Origin: Gemmatimonadota bacterium
GTDB taxonomy: Bacteria > Gemmatimonadota > Gemmatimonadetes > Gemmatimonadales > Gemmatimonadaceae
Length of the DNA stretch: 64,000 nucleotides
Direction of reading: 5' to 3'
NCBI GenBank assembly: GCA_040388625.1
Contig: JAZKBK010000005.1
Coordinates: 223,478 to 287,477, forward strand
The notes beneath the pieces are model-generated. The model did not search any database. It was given only the letters and a program-made list of their open reading frames with translations, and was not told the DNA's origin. Of this stretch, positions 1-9,337 are shown piece after piece (within the stretch, counting starts at the first letter, position 1; each line of letters begins with the position of its first letter). The position numbers and the translations under genes were made by a program.

Positions 1-1497
1 GTTGGTGCGAGCGTCGAAAGCCACTCCGCCCCATGCCGCGCCGCCGACGTTGGATGGACGTTGAATCGTGCCGCGCAGGCTTGGCGGCGTGTACATCCCA
101 TCGTTGCGAAGAGACCGCGTCATGGCGCGACAGGCGGCAAGCGTCTCCGGTGTATCGCCCCATATCTCTGTCGAGTCGATTCCCTGGGGCGTGAGCGGAG
201 CAATGACAGTGTTGAAAGGCTGCGTTGGCCAGCTCTGCTCGCCAGGAACGTCGCTGCGTGGCACCGGGCGCTCCTCGACCGGAAAAACTGGTTTTCCAGT
301 AGCTCGATCGAGCACGAACAACTGACCCGTCTTGGTTGCCTCGACCACGACATCCTGCTTGCGCCCGTCCTTCGTGATGGTGACGAGCGCGGGCGGTGCT
401 GCATTGTCGTAATCCCACAGATCGTGGTGCACCGTCTGGAATTCCCACACCACCTTGCCGGTCGATCCACGCAGTGCAACTATGGAATTTGCGTAACGGT
501 TGTCACCCAGCCGCTCGCCGCCATAGTAATCGGGACTGGGACTCGTGGTGGGCAGAAAGACGAGATCCCGCGCCGAGTCGACCGCCATCACCGACCAGAC
601 GTTCGCTGCACCCGTGTTGTGGCCGTTCGGGCCGCCCCAGCTCTTGTAGTGCGGATCGGATGGATCCTGGGTGACAGGATCGAATCCCCACCGGCGCGCT
701 CCGGTCCGTGCGTCGAACGCGCGCACTTCCCCGCTTGGCTTGTCGACACGTCCGTTGTCGCCAATGCTCGAGCCGATTACAACGAGACCATCGATGATGA
801 CTGGCGGAGACGTCTCCACATATTCTCCCCAGTTCGTAAGCGGTGGATTGCGCAGCCCTTGCTTGAGATCGATCGTGCCGTGATCGCCGAAATCATCGCA
901 CACCTTTCCGGTGTGGCCATCGATCGCGATCAGACGTGCATCGACCGTCGCCAGGAAGATGCGCATCGCGCATGGAGCATCATGGTTGGCTGCCGCATCG
1001 ATCCATGCCGTGACGCCGCGGCTTGCGAAATCACCGGGATCGACCGCGCGATCGACGTGCGCATCGAACACCCATAACTCCGAGCCGCTCGTCGGATCGA
1101 GCGCGATTACTCTGCCGAGCGGAGTGTTCAGATACATGACTCCGTCGATCACGATCGGAGTCGTCTCGAACTCCGCGCGATTTTTCGCAGCGAGCTCGGG
1201 ACGTGTTTCGCCCGTGCGGTAGGTCCACGCAAGCGTGAGTGAATGCGCGTTCGCGGGAGTGATCTGCGACGCTGGCGAGAATCGTGTACCGGCGGCATCG
1301 TAGCCATAGGATGGCCAACCGATCGCGTGGAAGGCGGCGGAGCCCGCGACGCGTACGCCGCCGTCCGTCGTGGCCAGCTCCGCGGCTGTGTGCGGTGTTG
1401 TGGCGCACGCAGAGAGAGCGAGTGCGCCGGCAGCCGTCATCAGTGCAATCAACCGGTCGAGCACCCACGTCCTAGGATGAGATACAATCTGCATCAT
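1..1497 (-). CDS. PQQ-dependent dehydrogenase, lipoprotein, 3' end outside window
   Basis: Predicted quinoprotein alcohol/sugar dehydrogenase that would oxidise its substrate in the periplasm and pass electrons to the respiratory chain. About 499 codons are visible and the C-terminus lies beyond position 1. The N-terminus has a hydrophobic stretch ending in a lipobox (ALSAC, Cys about residue 31), so a lipid-anchored protein is likely. The mature part opens with the family signature around GWPSYGYDAAGTRFSP and QITPANAHSLTLAW, followed by repeated propeller blade motifs (VIALDPTSGSELWVF, LIAIDGHTGKVCDDFG, VRAFDARTGARRWGF, IVALRGSTGKVVWEFQ) and the conserved HHDLWDYD. Two adjacent ATGs (1497 and 1494) are possible starts. 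No haem-binding CXXCH is visible in the part present. The family is secure; the substrate is not. Confidence 0.9.
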   Translation of the reverse strand, partial: MMQIVSHPRTWVLDRLIALMTAAGALALSACATTPHTAAELATTDGGVRVAGSAAFHAIGWPSYGYDAAGTRFSPASQITPANAHSLTLAWTYRTGETRPELAAKNRAEFETTPIVIDGVMYLNTPLGRVIALDPTSGSELWVFDAHVDRAVDPGDFASRGVTAWIDAAANHDAPCAMRIFLATVDARLIAIDGHTGKVCDDFGDHGTIDLKQGLRNPPLTNWGEYVETSPPVIIDGLVVIGSSIGDNGRVDKPSGEVRAFDARTGARRWGFDPVTQDPSDPHYKSWGGPNGHNTGAANVWSVMAVDSARDLVFLPTTSPSPDYYGGERLGDNRYANSIVALRGSTGKVVWEFQTVHHDLWDYDNAAPPALVTITKDGRKQDVVVEATKTGQLFVLDRATGKPVFPVEERPVPRSDVPGEQSWPTQPFNTVIAPLTPQGIDSTEIWGDTPETLAACRAMTRSLRNDGMYTPPSLRGTIQRPSNVGGAAWGGVAFDARTN

Positions 1498-1872
1498 GAG
1501 TCGTGTTGGATTGAAGTTTTCCGGGACACGCCGCTACGCACCGAGCGCCCGTTACTGGTGAAACTCGCAGGGATGCCGACCCGCCAGCAACGGATTTGGG
1601 ACAGACGGGACTGGCACGGGAGGAAGGGGACTGAGGTCGGCAATTTTCGGGAGTCGCCAGCGAATTAGACTTTATCGCCAGACTAGCAGGTCAGGCCCCG
1701 TGTTGAGCCACGCGCGATGATGCGATCATGTTGTTGCACTGCCAGTTGGACTCAGCGATCACCGTCAACGCGGAGGGGCTCAGACGCAACACAAGACGGA
1801 TGAGGTAATCGCAACTTCCTTTGGCGTGCCTGCGGTATCCAATTACTCATCTACTATGGTGCATTCAGCTCT
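1498..1872. other. Intergenic stretch, no gene seen
   Basis: About 375 bases between the start of the quinoprotein gene and the end of the exported hypothetical. Short open frames here have no protein-like character and no ribosome binding site. I see no tRNA, repeat or convincing hairpin. Confidence 0.5.
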
Positions 1873-2421
1873 TCACCGTTGTACTGGATCCGCCGTAGAG
1901 TCGCCTGGTTCCGCGGGATGGCCAGGACCGATCGCCCCTGCATCTCGATTCCTACTGAATGCAACGATAACTGCGGCAGAGGAACCACGGTACAATGTTA
2001 CGCTAAAGCCGGCGTTTGATTTGGTACGGTGCTCTCGTGCATCCCCGACAATTACGATAACTGGCGAATGACTGACGACGATCCCGGAAATTGGTACTGA
2101 ATCTCGCGGGTCGATTCGGGTTCCGTGCAAGGAATCAGCTTTCATCCATGCGTAGCGCGCCCTCCACGAAACGGCGCACGCCTCAGCAGGTGAGAAGTCC
2201 TTCTTTGAAGGCCAAACTCGAATTGGAGCCAGCTTTGACGCGCTTTCAGGACAGTGATACTCTTTCACCCACGCACGGACGAGCGGTGTATCTCCAAATC
2301 TGGACGTCGTATGTCGATCTGTCGCAACAACTCTTTGCGTAACATCTTGGCTGATCGCAAAACTTGAAACGGCGATCAGCGATAGTACCGCAGCAGAGTT
2401 CAGGATGTACGCAATTGTCAT
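1873..2421 (-). CDS. Hypothetical exported protein
   Basis: A 182-residue protein of unrecognised family. Residues 1-23 form a good Sec signal (MTIAYILNSAAVLSLIAVSS then FAIS), which is the main reason to believe the gene; a GGTGG-like ribosome binding site precedes the ATG. The mature part is mixed and polar, with a hydrophobic strand-like stretch (ISGIVVSHSPVIVIVG, about residues 112-127) and a low-complexity Pro/Gly/Asp tail. Base composition is lower in GC than the surrounding operons. It lies alone in a gene-poor tract beside an IS element, so it may be recently acquired or decaying. No function is assigned. Confidence 0.5.
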   Translation of the reverse strand: MTIAYILNSAAVLSLIAVSSFAISQDVTQRVVATDRHTTSRFGDTPLVRAWVKEYHCPESASKLAPIRVWPSKKDFSPAEACAVSWRARYAWMKADSLHGTRIDPRDSVPISGIVVSHSPVIVIVGDAREHRTKSNAGFSVTLYRGSSAAVIVAFSRNRDAGAIGPGHPAEPGDSTADPVQR

Positions 2422-2431
2422 GTGGCCACCA

Positions 2432-2579
2432 TTAGTAGGCTGACCATATCAGCCCCGCCTCGACACCCGGATTAACTCCATCGTACGGGCGATAGTAGAG
2501 TTCACGATGCTGCGTGACTACAACTCCAATTTCATGGAGATTATTCCAGATCGCCTCGTCGTGCGCATCATAACGATCT
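2432..2579 (-). pseudogene. Possible gene fragment cut by the IS element
   Basis: On the minus strand an open frame runs out of the left IS end and stops at 2432. Its host part includes peptide-like text such as NNLHEIGVVVTQHRELYYRP. The frame has no start of its own outside the IS, so it could be the 3' remnant of a gene interrupted by the insertion. I could not find a matching 5' part right of the IS. It may equally be a chance open frame. Confidence 0.25.
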
Positions 2580-2604
2580 GAGCTATTCTCTAAACGTGTG
2601 GAAA
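2580..2604 (+). repeat. IS256-family left terminal inverted repeat
   Basis: Begins GAGCTATTCTC and ends GTGTGGAAA. It pairs with 3975-3999 read on the opposite strand, with five mismatches in 25. Confidence 0.75.
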
Positions 2605-2693
2605 TGGACATAAGCGAAAGGCGGTGACACCTTCTCTGGTGAGACCAATCACCACCGGCCTTGTGCCGGTCAAAGAAAAGGAGCCACCGCCCA

Positions 2694-3968
2694 ATGAGGA
2701 AGATCGTCACAGCAGCAGCGGAGTCAAGTAGCTCGTCAAGCCCAGCGGCAGGTCCGCCTGAGCTACGGTCGTGGGAGACGTTGGAAACATTCGCTAGAGG
2801 AGGGATTCAGCAGCTCCTTCAGCGCGTGCTCGAGGAAGAGGTTGATGAGCTACTGGGCCGGAAGAAATCAGAACGTCGGACGGAAGAAAGCGCACCAGGT
2901 TATCGGAATGGTGTTGGGCGGCCACGGAAGCTCACGTTGTCGAGCGGCACGATCACGGTACAGCGGCCACGCGTGAGCCACATGGAAGAGAAATTTGCGA
3001 GTCGCTTGCTTCCGTTGTTCAAGCGACGGACCGAGGAGGTCGGCGCGCTTTTGCCGGAGCTGTACTTGCACGGCTTGTCACTCGGCGATTTCGATCTCGC
3101 ACTGCGCGGCCTCTTGGGCGACGCTGCACCGCTCTCGCCGAGTTCGATCCTACGATTGAAGGCGGAATGGCAGGAGCAGTACAACATATGGAAGCGGCGT
3201 GATCTCTCCGACCTTGAGATCGTGTATCTCTGGGCCGACGGGATCTACGTGAAGGCCGGCCTGGAGAAGGAAAAGGCCGCGCTCCTGGTGCTGATAGGTG
3301 CGACTTCTAACGGTGAGAAAGTGATCCTCGCCGTCGAGAGCGGGCAGCGTGAATCGAGTGAGAGCTGGAGTGCCGCCCTCCGCGACCTGAAAGCTCGCGG
3401 GCTGCGCGCGCCGAAGCTTACGATTGCAGATGGACATCTCGGTATCTGGGCCGGGCTCGGCAGCGTGTATCCAACATCGGCCGAGCAGAGATGCTGGAAT
3501 CATAAGTTGCGCAACGTACTGGATGTGATCGCGCTCAAGCATCAGCCAGAGGTGAAGCTCAAGCTGCAAAAGATCGCTACGGCGGAAACGCAGAAGGAAT
3601 GCGAGCGGCTGAAGCGAGAGTTTCGGAAGTCATACGAGCGCGCGCATCCGAAAGCAGTCGAACGCCTCGAGCGCGACTGGGACCGCATGGTGACGTACTA
3701 CACATTTCCCCAGGAACACTGGGCGCACATCAGGACAACGAACGTGGTAGAATCACCATTTGCCGCGGTCCGACTTCGCACCGGCGCTGCGAAGAGATTC
3801 AAGAGGGTCGAGAATGCAACGGCCTTGATCTGGAAGATGCTGCTGGTCGTGCAGCAGAACTTTAGGAAACTGAACGCACCGCACCTGCTAGCCCACGTTT
3901 ATGCCGGCACTGAATACCAAGACGGGATTCGTGTCGTCAAACCAGCCAGAGAAAAGCTCGCCGCCTGA
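2694..3968 (+). CDS. IS256-family (mutator-type) transposase
   Basis: A 424-residue transposase that cuts and joins the ends of its own element. The RNase H-like core shows the expected acidic residues: WADGIYVKA (first Asp), TIADGHLGIW (second Asp) and the late TTNVVESPF Glu. It also has the family's RCWNHKLRNV and LARGGIQQLLQ-type N-terminal region (here FARGGIQQLLQRVLEEEVDELLGR). I chose the ATG at 2694 because AAAGGAG lies about 10 bases upstream; a longer frame opens at 2661 without such a site. The frame appears intact and full length, so the element may still be active. Confidence 0.93.
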   Translation: MRKIVTAAAESSSSSSPAAGPPELRSWETLETFARGGIQQLLQRVLEEEVDELLGRKKSERRTEESAPGYRNGVGRPRKLTLSSGTITVQRPRVSHMEEKFASRLLPLFKRRTEEVGALLPELYLHGLSLGDFDLALRGLLGDAAPLSPSSILRLKAEWQEQYNIWKRRDLSDLEIVYLWADGIYVKAGLEKEKAALLVLIGATSNGEKVILAVESGQRESSESWSAALRDLKARGLRAPKLTIADGHLGIWAGLGSVYPTSAEQRCWNHKLRNVLDVIALKHQPEVKLKLQKIATAETQKECERLKREFRKSYERAHPKAVERLERDWDRMVTYYTFPQEHWAHIRTTNVVESPFAAVRLRTGAAKRFKRVENATALIWKMLLVVQQNFRKLNAPHLLAHVYAGTEYQDGIRVVKPAREKLAA

Positions 3969-3974
3969 CGCGCG

Positions 3975-3999
3975 TTTCCACACAATTTGACAAGAGCTC
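3975..3999 (-). repeat. IS256-family right terminal inverted repeat
   Basis: Reads TTTCCACACAATTTGACAAG then AGCTC on the plus strand. It is the imperfect reverse complement of 2580-2604 and begins 6 bases after the transposase stop codon. Confidence 0.75.
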
Positions 4000-4411
4000 C
4001 ACACACAGCTTCAACTCAACAAACGCTTAGGGCGATACATGTTACCAATCGTGATGCGCGTGACCACGTAGGCACAGTTACGAGCCGGAGACAACATATC
4101 TCCGTTTGAGTTCTGCGCAAGAGCAAATATGAATCGTCGCAAATTTCAAGGAATCTCTGAGATCCCATCGAACACGCTGACTCATTGGGTAAGCAGACGG
4201 CTAGACGGTGCCTCATCCCCGTACTGCCCTGCCGACTCGACTCGGCTGATTTCCGCGAGGTTCGATCACATAACCCCGTCTGACCCGGGCGACGAAGACG
4301 CCACGCGATGTCGTACGAGGCCGCTCAGACAGTGTAGGATCGCCTAAGCTCGCGCCGTCCCCCATTCCTATCCGTACTTAACGCCAATTCATCCCACAAT
4401 TCATCCCAGTC
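4000..4411. other. Intergenic tract right of the IS, no gene seen
   Basis: About 410 bases with two short overlapping open frames on opposite strands (4016-4216 and 4129-4347). Neither has a signal, motif or clear ribosome binding site, so I treat both as chance. The regulatory region of the metal regulator begins at 4412. Confidence 0.45.
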
Positions 4412-4458
4412 TTGACGACACTTAACCGTGGGTATAGACTAGAATTAACCAAGGTTAA
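4412..4458 (+). promoter_or_regulatory. Promoter and paired operator-like repeats before mntR
   Basis: TTGACG (4412-4417), 17 bases, then TAGACT (4435-4440) form a sigma70-type promoter. Two related inverted repeats overlap it: TTAACC-GTG-GGTATA (4422-4436) inside the spacer, and TTAACC-AA-GGTTAA (4445-4458) at about +1. DtxR/MntR-family repressors bind AT-rich inverted repeats in such positions. The layout suggests self-repression of the mntR-mntH pair by metal-loaded regulator (inference). Confidence 0.6.
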
Positions 4459-4487
4459 AAGACCACATCGGGTCAATACGCACAAAA

Positions 4488-5162
4488 ATGCTCTCCCCGT
4501 CCGTCGAAGACTATATAAAGGCTATCTACAAGGCCCGCAGCGATAAAGGCACCATCACAACGCAGGATCTGGCCGACCGGCTCGGCGTCAGCGCGCCCGC
4601 GGTCAGCAAGATGATGCGGCGCCTGACGGAGCTCCGGCTCATCTCGCATGCCCCGTATCAGGCGGTCGAGCTGACCGAAGCCGGCGAGAAGATGGCGCTC
4701 GAGATCATCCGGCATCACAGGCTGCTGGAGCTCTACCTAGTACGGGCGATGGGCTTCACGTGGGACAACGTGCACGAGGAAGCCGAACGGCTGGAGCACC
4801 ACATCAGCGAGGAGTTCGAGGACAGGATCGACGAGCTGCTGGGTCATCCGGCTGCCTGTCCGCATGGCGATCCGATTCCGACGCGCGCCGGCGCCATCGC
4901 ACGCAGCTCCAATCGCTCGCTTGCGGTGCAGCGTGAGCCCGAGCGTCTCGTGGTCCAGCGCGTAAGCGACGAGGACGCGGACCTGTTGCGTCACTTCAAG
5001 TCACTCGGCGTCGTTCCCGGCACGGCGTTCGAGTTCGTTCGACAGGAGCCATTCGAGGGGCCGCTCGTGCTCCGGATCGGCGGCAAGCTGGTGCGCATCA
5101 CGCCGCAGGCCGCGCGCGAGGTATTCGTCGATCCCGTGTCGAGAGAGGATTCACACTCATGA
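4488..5162 (+). CDS. mntR: DtxR/MntR-family metal-dependent repressor with FeoA-like domain
   Basis: A 224-residue metal-sensing transcriptional regulator. Residues 1-65 are the winged helix (QDLADRLGVSAPAVSKMMRR is the recognition region). Residues 66-130 are the dimerisation and metal-binding region, with the family's ligand-type residues in RHHRLLELYL (His76, His77, Glu81), VHEEAERLEHH (His96, Glu97, Glu100, His104) and a later Cys/His (ACPHGDPIP). Residues 155-220 look like the SH3-like FeoA domain found in DtxR-type proteins. The stop overlaps the start of the Nramp transporter gene (ATGA at 5159), so the two are co-translated. Manganese is the likelier ligand because the partner is an Nramp protein, but iron cannot be excluded. 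Confidence 0.88.
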   Translation: MLSPSVEDYIKAIYKARSDKGTITTQDLADRLGVSAPAVSKMMRRLTELRLISHAPYQAVELTEAGEKMALEIIRHHRLLELYLVRAMGFTWDNVHEEAERLEHHISEEFEDRIDELLGHPAACPHGDPIPTRAGAIARSSNRSLAVQREPERLVVQRVSDEDADLLRHFKSLGVVPGTAFEFVRQEPFEGPLVLRIGGKLVRITPQAAREVFVDPVSREDSHS

Positions 5163-6526
5163 CCCTCACCTCGACGGAACCCGAGCTCGATCCCGAAGAC
5201 ACGGGCGTTAGAAAGCACGGTTGGAAGCGGCTCAGCATCATACCAAGCCTTCCCGAAGTCAACCGCTCGATCCACGTACCGGACAAGCGGTACATCTGGC
5301 GGCGTGCACTCGCATTTGCGGGCCCTGGCTACCTCATTGCCGTCGGATACATGGATCCCGGCAACTGGGCCACCGACATCGCGGCGGGAAGTCTATATAA
5401 CTACTCGCTGCTTTCTGTCGTTCTCATCGCGAACTTCATCGCGATCTTTCTGCAGGCGCTCTCCGCCAAGCTCGGCATCGTGTCGGAGCGCGACCTGGCG
5501 CAGGCGTGCCGCGACGCATATCCACGCCCGGTATCGATCGGCTTGTGGCTTTCCGCCGAGATCGGGATCATAGCATGCGACATCGCCGAAGTGCTCGGGG
5601 CCGCGATCGCGCTGAACCTGTTGTTTCATCTGCCGCTCGTGTGGGGAGTGGCCCTGACCGCGCTCGACGTTCTGATAGTCCTCGCGCTGCAGAACAAGGG
5701 ATTCAGACTGATCGAAGCCTTTGTCGTGACGCTGATCATAACGATGATGGTGATATTCGGGTTCGAGATCGCGTACTCGAAACCCGACTGGGCTGCGACC
5801 ATGCGCGGATTCATACCTACGTCGCAGATCGTGACCGATCCAAAGATGCTGTACATCGCGCTCGGCATACTCGGCGCGACGGTCATGCCGCACAATCTGT
5901 ATCTGCACTCGTCGATCGTGCAGACGCGCCGGCATGGACGGAGCGTTTCCGATCTGCGCGACGCGCTCAAGTATTCGTACACCGATTCAACAGTGGCGCT
6001 GATGCTCGCGCTCTTCGTGAACGCGGCGATCCTCGTCGTATCCGCGGCGACGTTCTACAGGACCGGTCACCACGAGGTTGGCGAGATCCAGGATGCGTAC
6101 AAGCTGTTGTCGCCATTGCTCGGCGTCGCGGTCGCCACGCCATTGTTCGCGGTTGCTCTGCTCGCGTCCGGGCAGAATTCCACACTGACCGGAACGCTCG
6201 CGGGCCAGATCGTGCTCGAAGGCTTCACCGAGTTCCGCATTCCGGCGTGGCTGCGCCGGATGATCTCGCGAATGCTCGCGATCGTTCCGTCGATTTTCGT
6301 TGTCGCGTGGTATGGCGACCGTGGAATGGGGGCGCTGCTTCTGTTCAGCCAGGTGATACTCTCGGCGCAGCTCTCCTTTGCGGTGATTCCACTGGTCCAG
6401 TTCACGAGCGACCGTACCAAGATGGGCGAGTTCGTGAACGGTACCGTGACCAGATGGATCGGGTGGGGACTTTCGGCCCTGATTGCGGGTCTCAATGCGT
6501 ATCTGATCGTCACGGCGCTCAAATAA
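5159..6526 (+). CDS. mntH: Nramp-family Mn2+/divalent metal transporter
   Basis: A 455-residue inner-membrane proton-coupled importer of Mn2+ (possibly Fe2+). It carries both hallmark metal-site motifs of the family: DPGN in TM1 (residues 66-69, GYMDPGNWATDIAAG) and MPHN in TM6 (residues 243-246, VMPHNLYLHSS). About eleven hydrophobic segments follow a soluble N-terminus of about 48 residues. Length and motif order match bacterial MntH. The start codon overlaps the mntR stop, and both would be switched from the promoter at 4412. Confidence 0.95.
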   Translation: MTLTSTEPELDPEDTGVRKHGWKRLSIIPSLPEVNRSIHVPDKRYIWRRALAFAGPGYLIAVGYMDPGNWATDIAAGSLYNYSLLSVVLIANFIAIFLQALSAKLGIVSERDLAQACRDAYPRPVSIGLWLSAEIGIIACDIAEVLGAAIALNLLFHLPLVWGVALTALDVLIVLALQNKGFRLIEAFVVTLIITMMVIFGFEIAYSKPDWAATMRGFIPTSQIVTDPKMLYIALGILGATVMPHNLYLHSSIVQTRRHGRSVSDLRDALKYSYTDSTVALMLALFVNAAILVVSAATFYRTGHHEVGEIQDAYKLLSPLLGVAVATPLFAVALLASGQNSTLTGTLAGQIVLEGFTEFRIPAWLRRMISRMLAIVPSIFVVAWYGDRGMGALLLFSQVILSAQLSFAVIPLVQFTSDRTKMGEFVNGTVTRWIGWGLSALIAGLNAYLIVTALK

Positions 6527-6544
6527 CGTGAACGGTCCGGCGTC

Positions 6545-6598
6545 TTGACATAGGGGTGGGGGGTATATAACGTTCACGCAGATACCCGTCCAGGGTAT
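6545..6598 (+). promoter_or_regulatory. Promoter and CsoR-type operator of the copper operon
   Basis: TTGACA (6545-6550) precedes TATAAC (6566-6571) with a short 15-base spacer filled by a G-run (TAGGGGTGGGGGGTATA). Just downstream lies the inverted repeat ATACCC-GTCCA-GGGTAT (6582-6598). This matches the known shape of CsoR operators, a T/A-flanked C-run facing a G-run. A CsoR gene ends this operon, so copper-relieved autorepression is the likely control. Confidence 0.72.
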
Positions 6599-6622
6599 GT
6601 TCCGTCAAATCTGGAGTCCACC

Positions 6623-6862
6623 ATGACAGCACCGGCCGCGAGCCGCGATGAATCCCTCGTTCTCGACATCACGGGAATGAGCTGTGACCACTGTGTAGCC
6701 CGAGTCAAGAAGGCCGTCGACAGTGTGACTGGCGTTCACGCGAGCGACGTCGGGATCGGAATAGCCACCGTCAACTTCGATCCATCAACCGTATCGGCAG
6801 ATGACATAGCCGCCTCAGTCACACGTGCCGGTTATCCGGCGCGCGCCAGGGGTGCGGCGTAA
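6623..6862 (+). CDS. copZ: CopZ-like copper chaperone (single HMA domain)
   Basis: A 79-residue cytoplasmic metallochaperone. The whole protein is one heavy-metal-associated domain with the Cu(I) loop GMSCDHC (about residues 18-24) and the usual VNFDP strand near residue 52. It would carry Cu(I) to the ATPase encoded 12 bases downstream or to CsoR. It is first in the operon directly after the CsoR-type operator. The N-terminal dozen residues are a short unstructured extension. Confidence 0.88.
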   Translation: MTAPAASRDESLVLDITGMSCDHCVARVKKAVDSVTGVHASDVGIGIATVNFDPSTVSADDIAASVTRAGYPARARGAA

Positions 6863-6874
6863 AGGGTTCCGATC

Positions 6875-9298
6875 GTGACCAACGCAACAAGGGTCGCGCC
6901 GGCAGGGCGCAATCGCGCCACCGCCGACGGCGATCGCAGCGCGATCCGGATACCCGTGTCGGGTATGACCTGCGCCGCGTGCCAGGCGCACGTGCAGCGT
7001 GCGCTCGAGGGCGAGCCGGGTGTTCTCGACGCGTCCGTGAATCTCATGATGAACAGCGCCGATGTGAGATACGATCCGGCGGTCGTCACGCCCGACAGAC
7101 TCGTTGCCGCGATTGTCGATTCGGGATATGGCGCGGAGTTGGCTTCACCGGACCAGACGGCGTTCGAGGAGCAGGAAGCGAGGGAGCGCGCGCAGGACGA
7201 GGAGTTTCGCGATCTGCGTCTCAAGGCGATAGTGAGCGGAGTCGTAGCCGTCATCGCGATGCTGCTCTCGATGCCGTTGATGCAGGCCAACGCGATGATC
7301 GTGCATGGTCCCGTCGCCGATCCGTTCATGCGCTGGGTGATGACGTCGCTCACTCCGGCGTTGCAGACAGTTGCGCCGTGGGCGTACGCGATCGATCCCG
7401 AGGTGCTCTCATACGCGCTGCTGATCGTCACGCTCGCGATCATGGCATGGGCGGGCCGTCGCTTCTATACGGGTGCATGGAGCGGATTGCGTCACCGCAC
7501 GTCGGACATGAACACGCTGATCGCGGTTGGTACCGGCGCGGCGTTCATCTATTCGACGATCGCAACGGTAATGCCTGGATTCTTCATCAGTCACGGTGTT
7601 GCGCCAGACGTCTACTACGAAGCCGTCGTCTTCATCATTGCACTGATTCTCACCGGCAACGCATTCGAGGCGCGAGCGAAGCGGCAGACTGCGGGTGCTC
7701 TTCGCGCCCTCGTCGATCTCCAGCCAAAGAACGCCCGCGTTCTACGTGGCGATGCAGAGGTGGCCGTTCCAATCGATTCGATTCAGCACGGCGATACGAT
7801 AGTGGTACGCCCGGGCGAGCGGGTCCCCGTGGATGGGCAGATTATCTCCGGCCACAGCGCGGTGGACGAATCGATGCTCACCGGCGAATCGCTGCCGATC
7901 GAGAAGACCACTGGCGATCGCGTGATCGGTGGTACCATCAATCGCACCGGCAGTTTCCGCTACGCCGCAACGTCGTTGGGCCAGAACAGTGTCCTCGCGC
8001 AGATAGTGCGGCTGATGCGCGATGCGCAGAGCTCGCGCGCCCCGATACAGCGCCTCGCAGATCGCGTGAGCGCCGTGTTCGTGCCGGTCGTGATAGCGCT
8101 TGCCGTCGTAACGTTCATCACGTGGTTCGCGGTCGTGAGTGTGCACGGCGGGTCCGCGCCTCTCGTGCGCGCGTTCGCTGCGTCCGTAGCGGTACTGATC
8201 ATCGCATGCCCGTGCGCGATGGGACTTGCCGTCCCGACGGCTGTAATGGTCGCAAGTGGACGGGGGGCCGCGCTCGGCATTCTCATCAAGGGCGGCGAAG
8301 CGTTGCAACGTGCCGCGGATGTGACGACTGTCGTGCTGGACAAGACGGGAACGGTGACCGAAGGGCGTCCGTCCGTCACCGATGTCGTCCTGCGTCCGGC
8401 AACTGATGGCGGCGCTGCGATCGACGAAGCTGAATTTCTGGCGCTGGTGGCGTCGATCGAAGCACAGTCCGAGCATCCGCTCGCGGAGGCGATACTGCGG
8501 CATGCTGGTGAGAAGGCGATTCGCGGCACCACACCCGAGGCGTTCCAGTCCGTCACCGGACAGGGCGCACTGGGCGCCGTAGGCGGTACCGCCGTGATCG
8601 TCGGTAACGAAACATTGATGCGTGAGTACGCGATAGATGTTTCGTCGTTGCGCCCGGAAGCGCAGCGACTGTCGGGCGACGGAAAGACGTCGATCTATGT
8701 CGCCATCGATGGCAGATTGTCGGGTCTCGTTGCAGTTGCGGACCGCGTCCGCGATACTTCACGCGAGGCAATCGCATCGCTTCATGAGATGGGACTGGAG
8801 GTGGCGATGTTGACGGGCGACGATCAACGTACCGCCGACGCAGTCGCTCGCGCAGCGGGAATATCGCGCGTCGTTGCCGGTGTCCTGCCTGATGGAAAGG
8901 TAGCGGAAATTGTACGATTGCAGTCCGCAGGGAACATCGTAGCCATGGTCGGGGACGGCATCAATGACGCACCGGCGCTGAGCCAGGCCGACATCTCGTT
9001 CGGCATCGGCACCGGTACCGACATAGCAATGGAAGCAGCAGATGTCGTGCTGATGCGCGGCGATCTGCGAAGCGTCGTCGATGCCATCACGTTGTCGCGC
9101 CGTACGCTTGCGACGATGAAGCAGAACCTGTTCTGGGCATTCATCTACAACGTGGTCGGAATCCCCATAGCTGCCGGAGTGCTCTACCCGAGCTTCGGAA
9201 TCCTGCTCAGTCCCATCCTCGCGAGCGCCGCAATGGCGTTCAGCTCGGTGAGCGTGGTGAGCAACAGTCTCCGGTTGCGCCATGTTCGGATCGCGTGA
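6875..9298 (+). CDS. copA: Cu(+)-exporting P1B-type ATPase
   Basis: An 807-residue copper-exporting ATPase of the inner membrane. Domain order: one N-terminal HMA domain with GMTCAAC (about 30-36), four TM helices, actuator loop with TGES ([15 protein letters not shown]), the transport motif CPC in [15 protein letters not shown], the phosphorylated Asp in DKTGTVTEG, the nucleotide-domain SEHPLAEAI and the hinge GDGINDAP. The CPC motif and MTCAAC loop specify Cu(I)/Ag(I). Translation begins at a GTG (6875) with an AAGGG site upstream. The family often has one or two HMA domains; one is present here and the neighbouring chaperone supplies another as a separate protein. Confidence 0.95.
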   Translation: MTNATRVAPAGRNRATADGDRSAIRIPVSGMTCAACQAHVQRALEGEPGVLDASVNLMMNSADVRYDPAVVTPDRLVAAIVDSGYGAELASPDQTAFEEQEARERAQDEEFRDLRLKAIVSGVVAVIAMLLSMPLMQANAMIVHGPVADPFMRWVMTSLTPALQTVAPWAYAIDPEVLSYALLIVTLAIMAWAGRRFYTGAWSGLRHRTSDMNTLIAVGTGAAFIYSTIATVMPGFFISHGVAPDVYYEAVVFIIALILTGNAFEARAKRQTAGALRALVDLQPKNARVLRGDAEVAVPIDSIQHGDTIVVRPGERVPVDGQIISGHSAVDESMLTGESLPIEKTTGDRVIGGTINRTGSFRYAATSLGQNSVLAQIVRLMRDAQSSRAPIQRLADRVSAVFVPVVIALAVVTFITWFAVVSVHGGSAPLVRAFAASVAVLIIACPCAMGLAVPTAVMVASGRGAALGILIKGGEALQRAADVTTVVLDKTGTVTEGRPSVTDVVLRPATDGGAAIDEAEFLALVASIEAQSEHPLAEAILRHAGEKAIRGTTPEAFQSVTGQGALGAVGGTAVIVGNETLMREYAIDVSSLRPEAQRLSGDGKTSIYVAIDGRLSGLVAVADRVRDTSREAIASLHEMGLEVAMLTGDDQRTADAVARAAGISRVVAGVLPDGKVAEIVRLQSAGNIVAMVGDGINDAPALSQADISFGIGTGTDIAMEAADVVLMRGDLRSVVDAITLSRRTLATMKQNLFWAFIYNVVGIPIAAGVLYPSFGILLSPILASAAMAFSSVSVVSNSLRLRHVRIA

Positions 9299-9337
9299 CA
9301 TGAACGGGCCAACAATTACATCAACAAGACTTGATTG

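Larger units (their letters stand above)
2580..3999 (+). mobile_element. IS256-family insertion sequence
   Basis: A 1.42-kb element with one transposase gene (2694-3968) bounded by 25-bp imperfect inverted repeats that match at 20 of 25 positions and share the inner core GTGTGGAAA. Size, single gene and mutator-type transposase fit the IS256 family. The 8-9 bp flanks (AACGATCT on the left, CACACACA on the right) are not duplicated. The insertion is therefore old, has recombined, or the ends are placed a few bases wrong. Confidence 0.85.

Noticed and set aside
4016-4347. Two short frames right of the IS element (66 and 72 codons)
   Set aside because: They overlap on opposite strands, have no ribosome site or domain, and do not fit the interrupted frame at 2432-2579.
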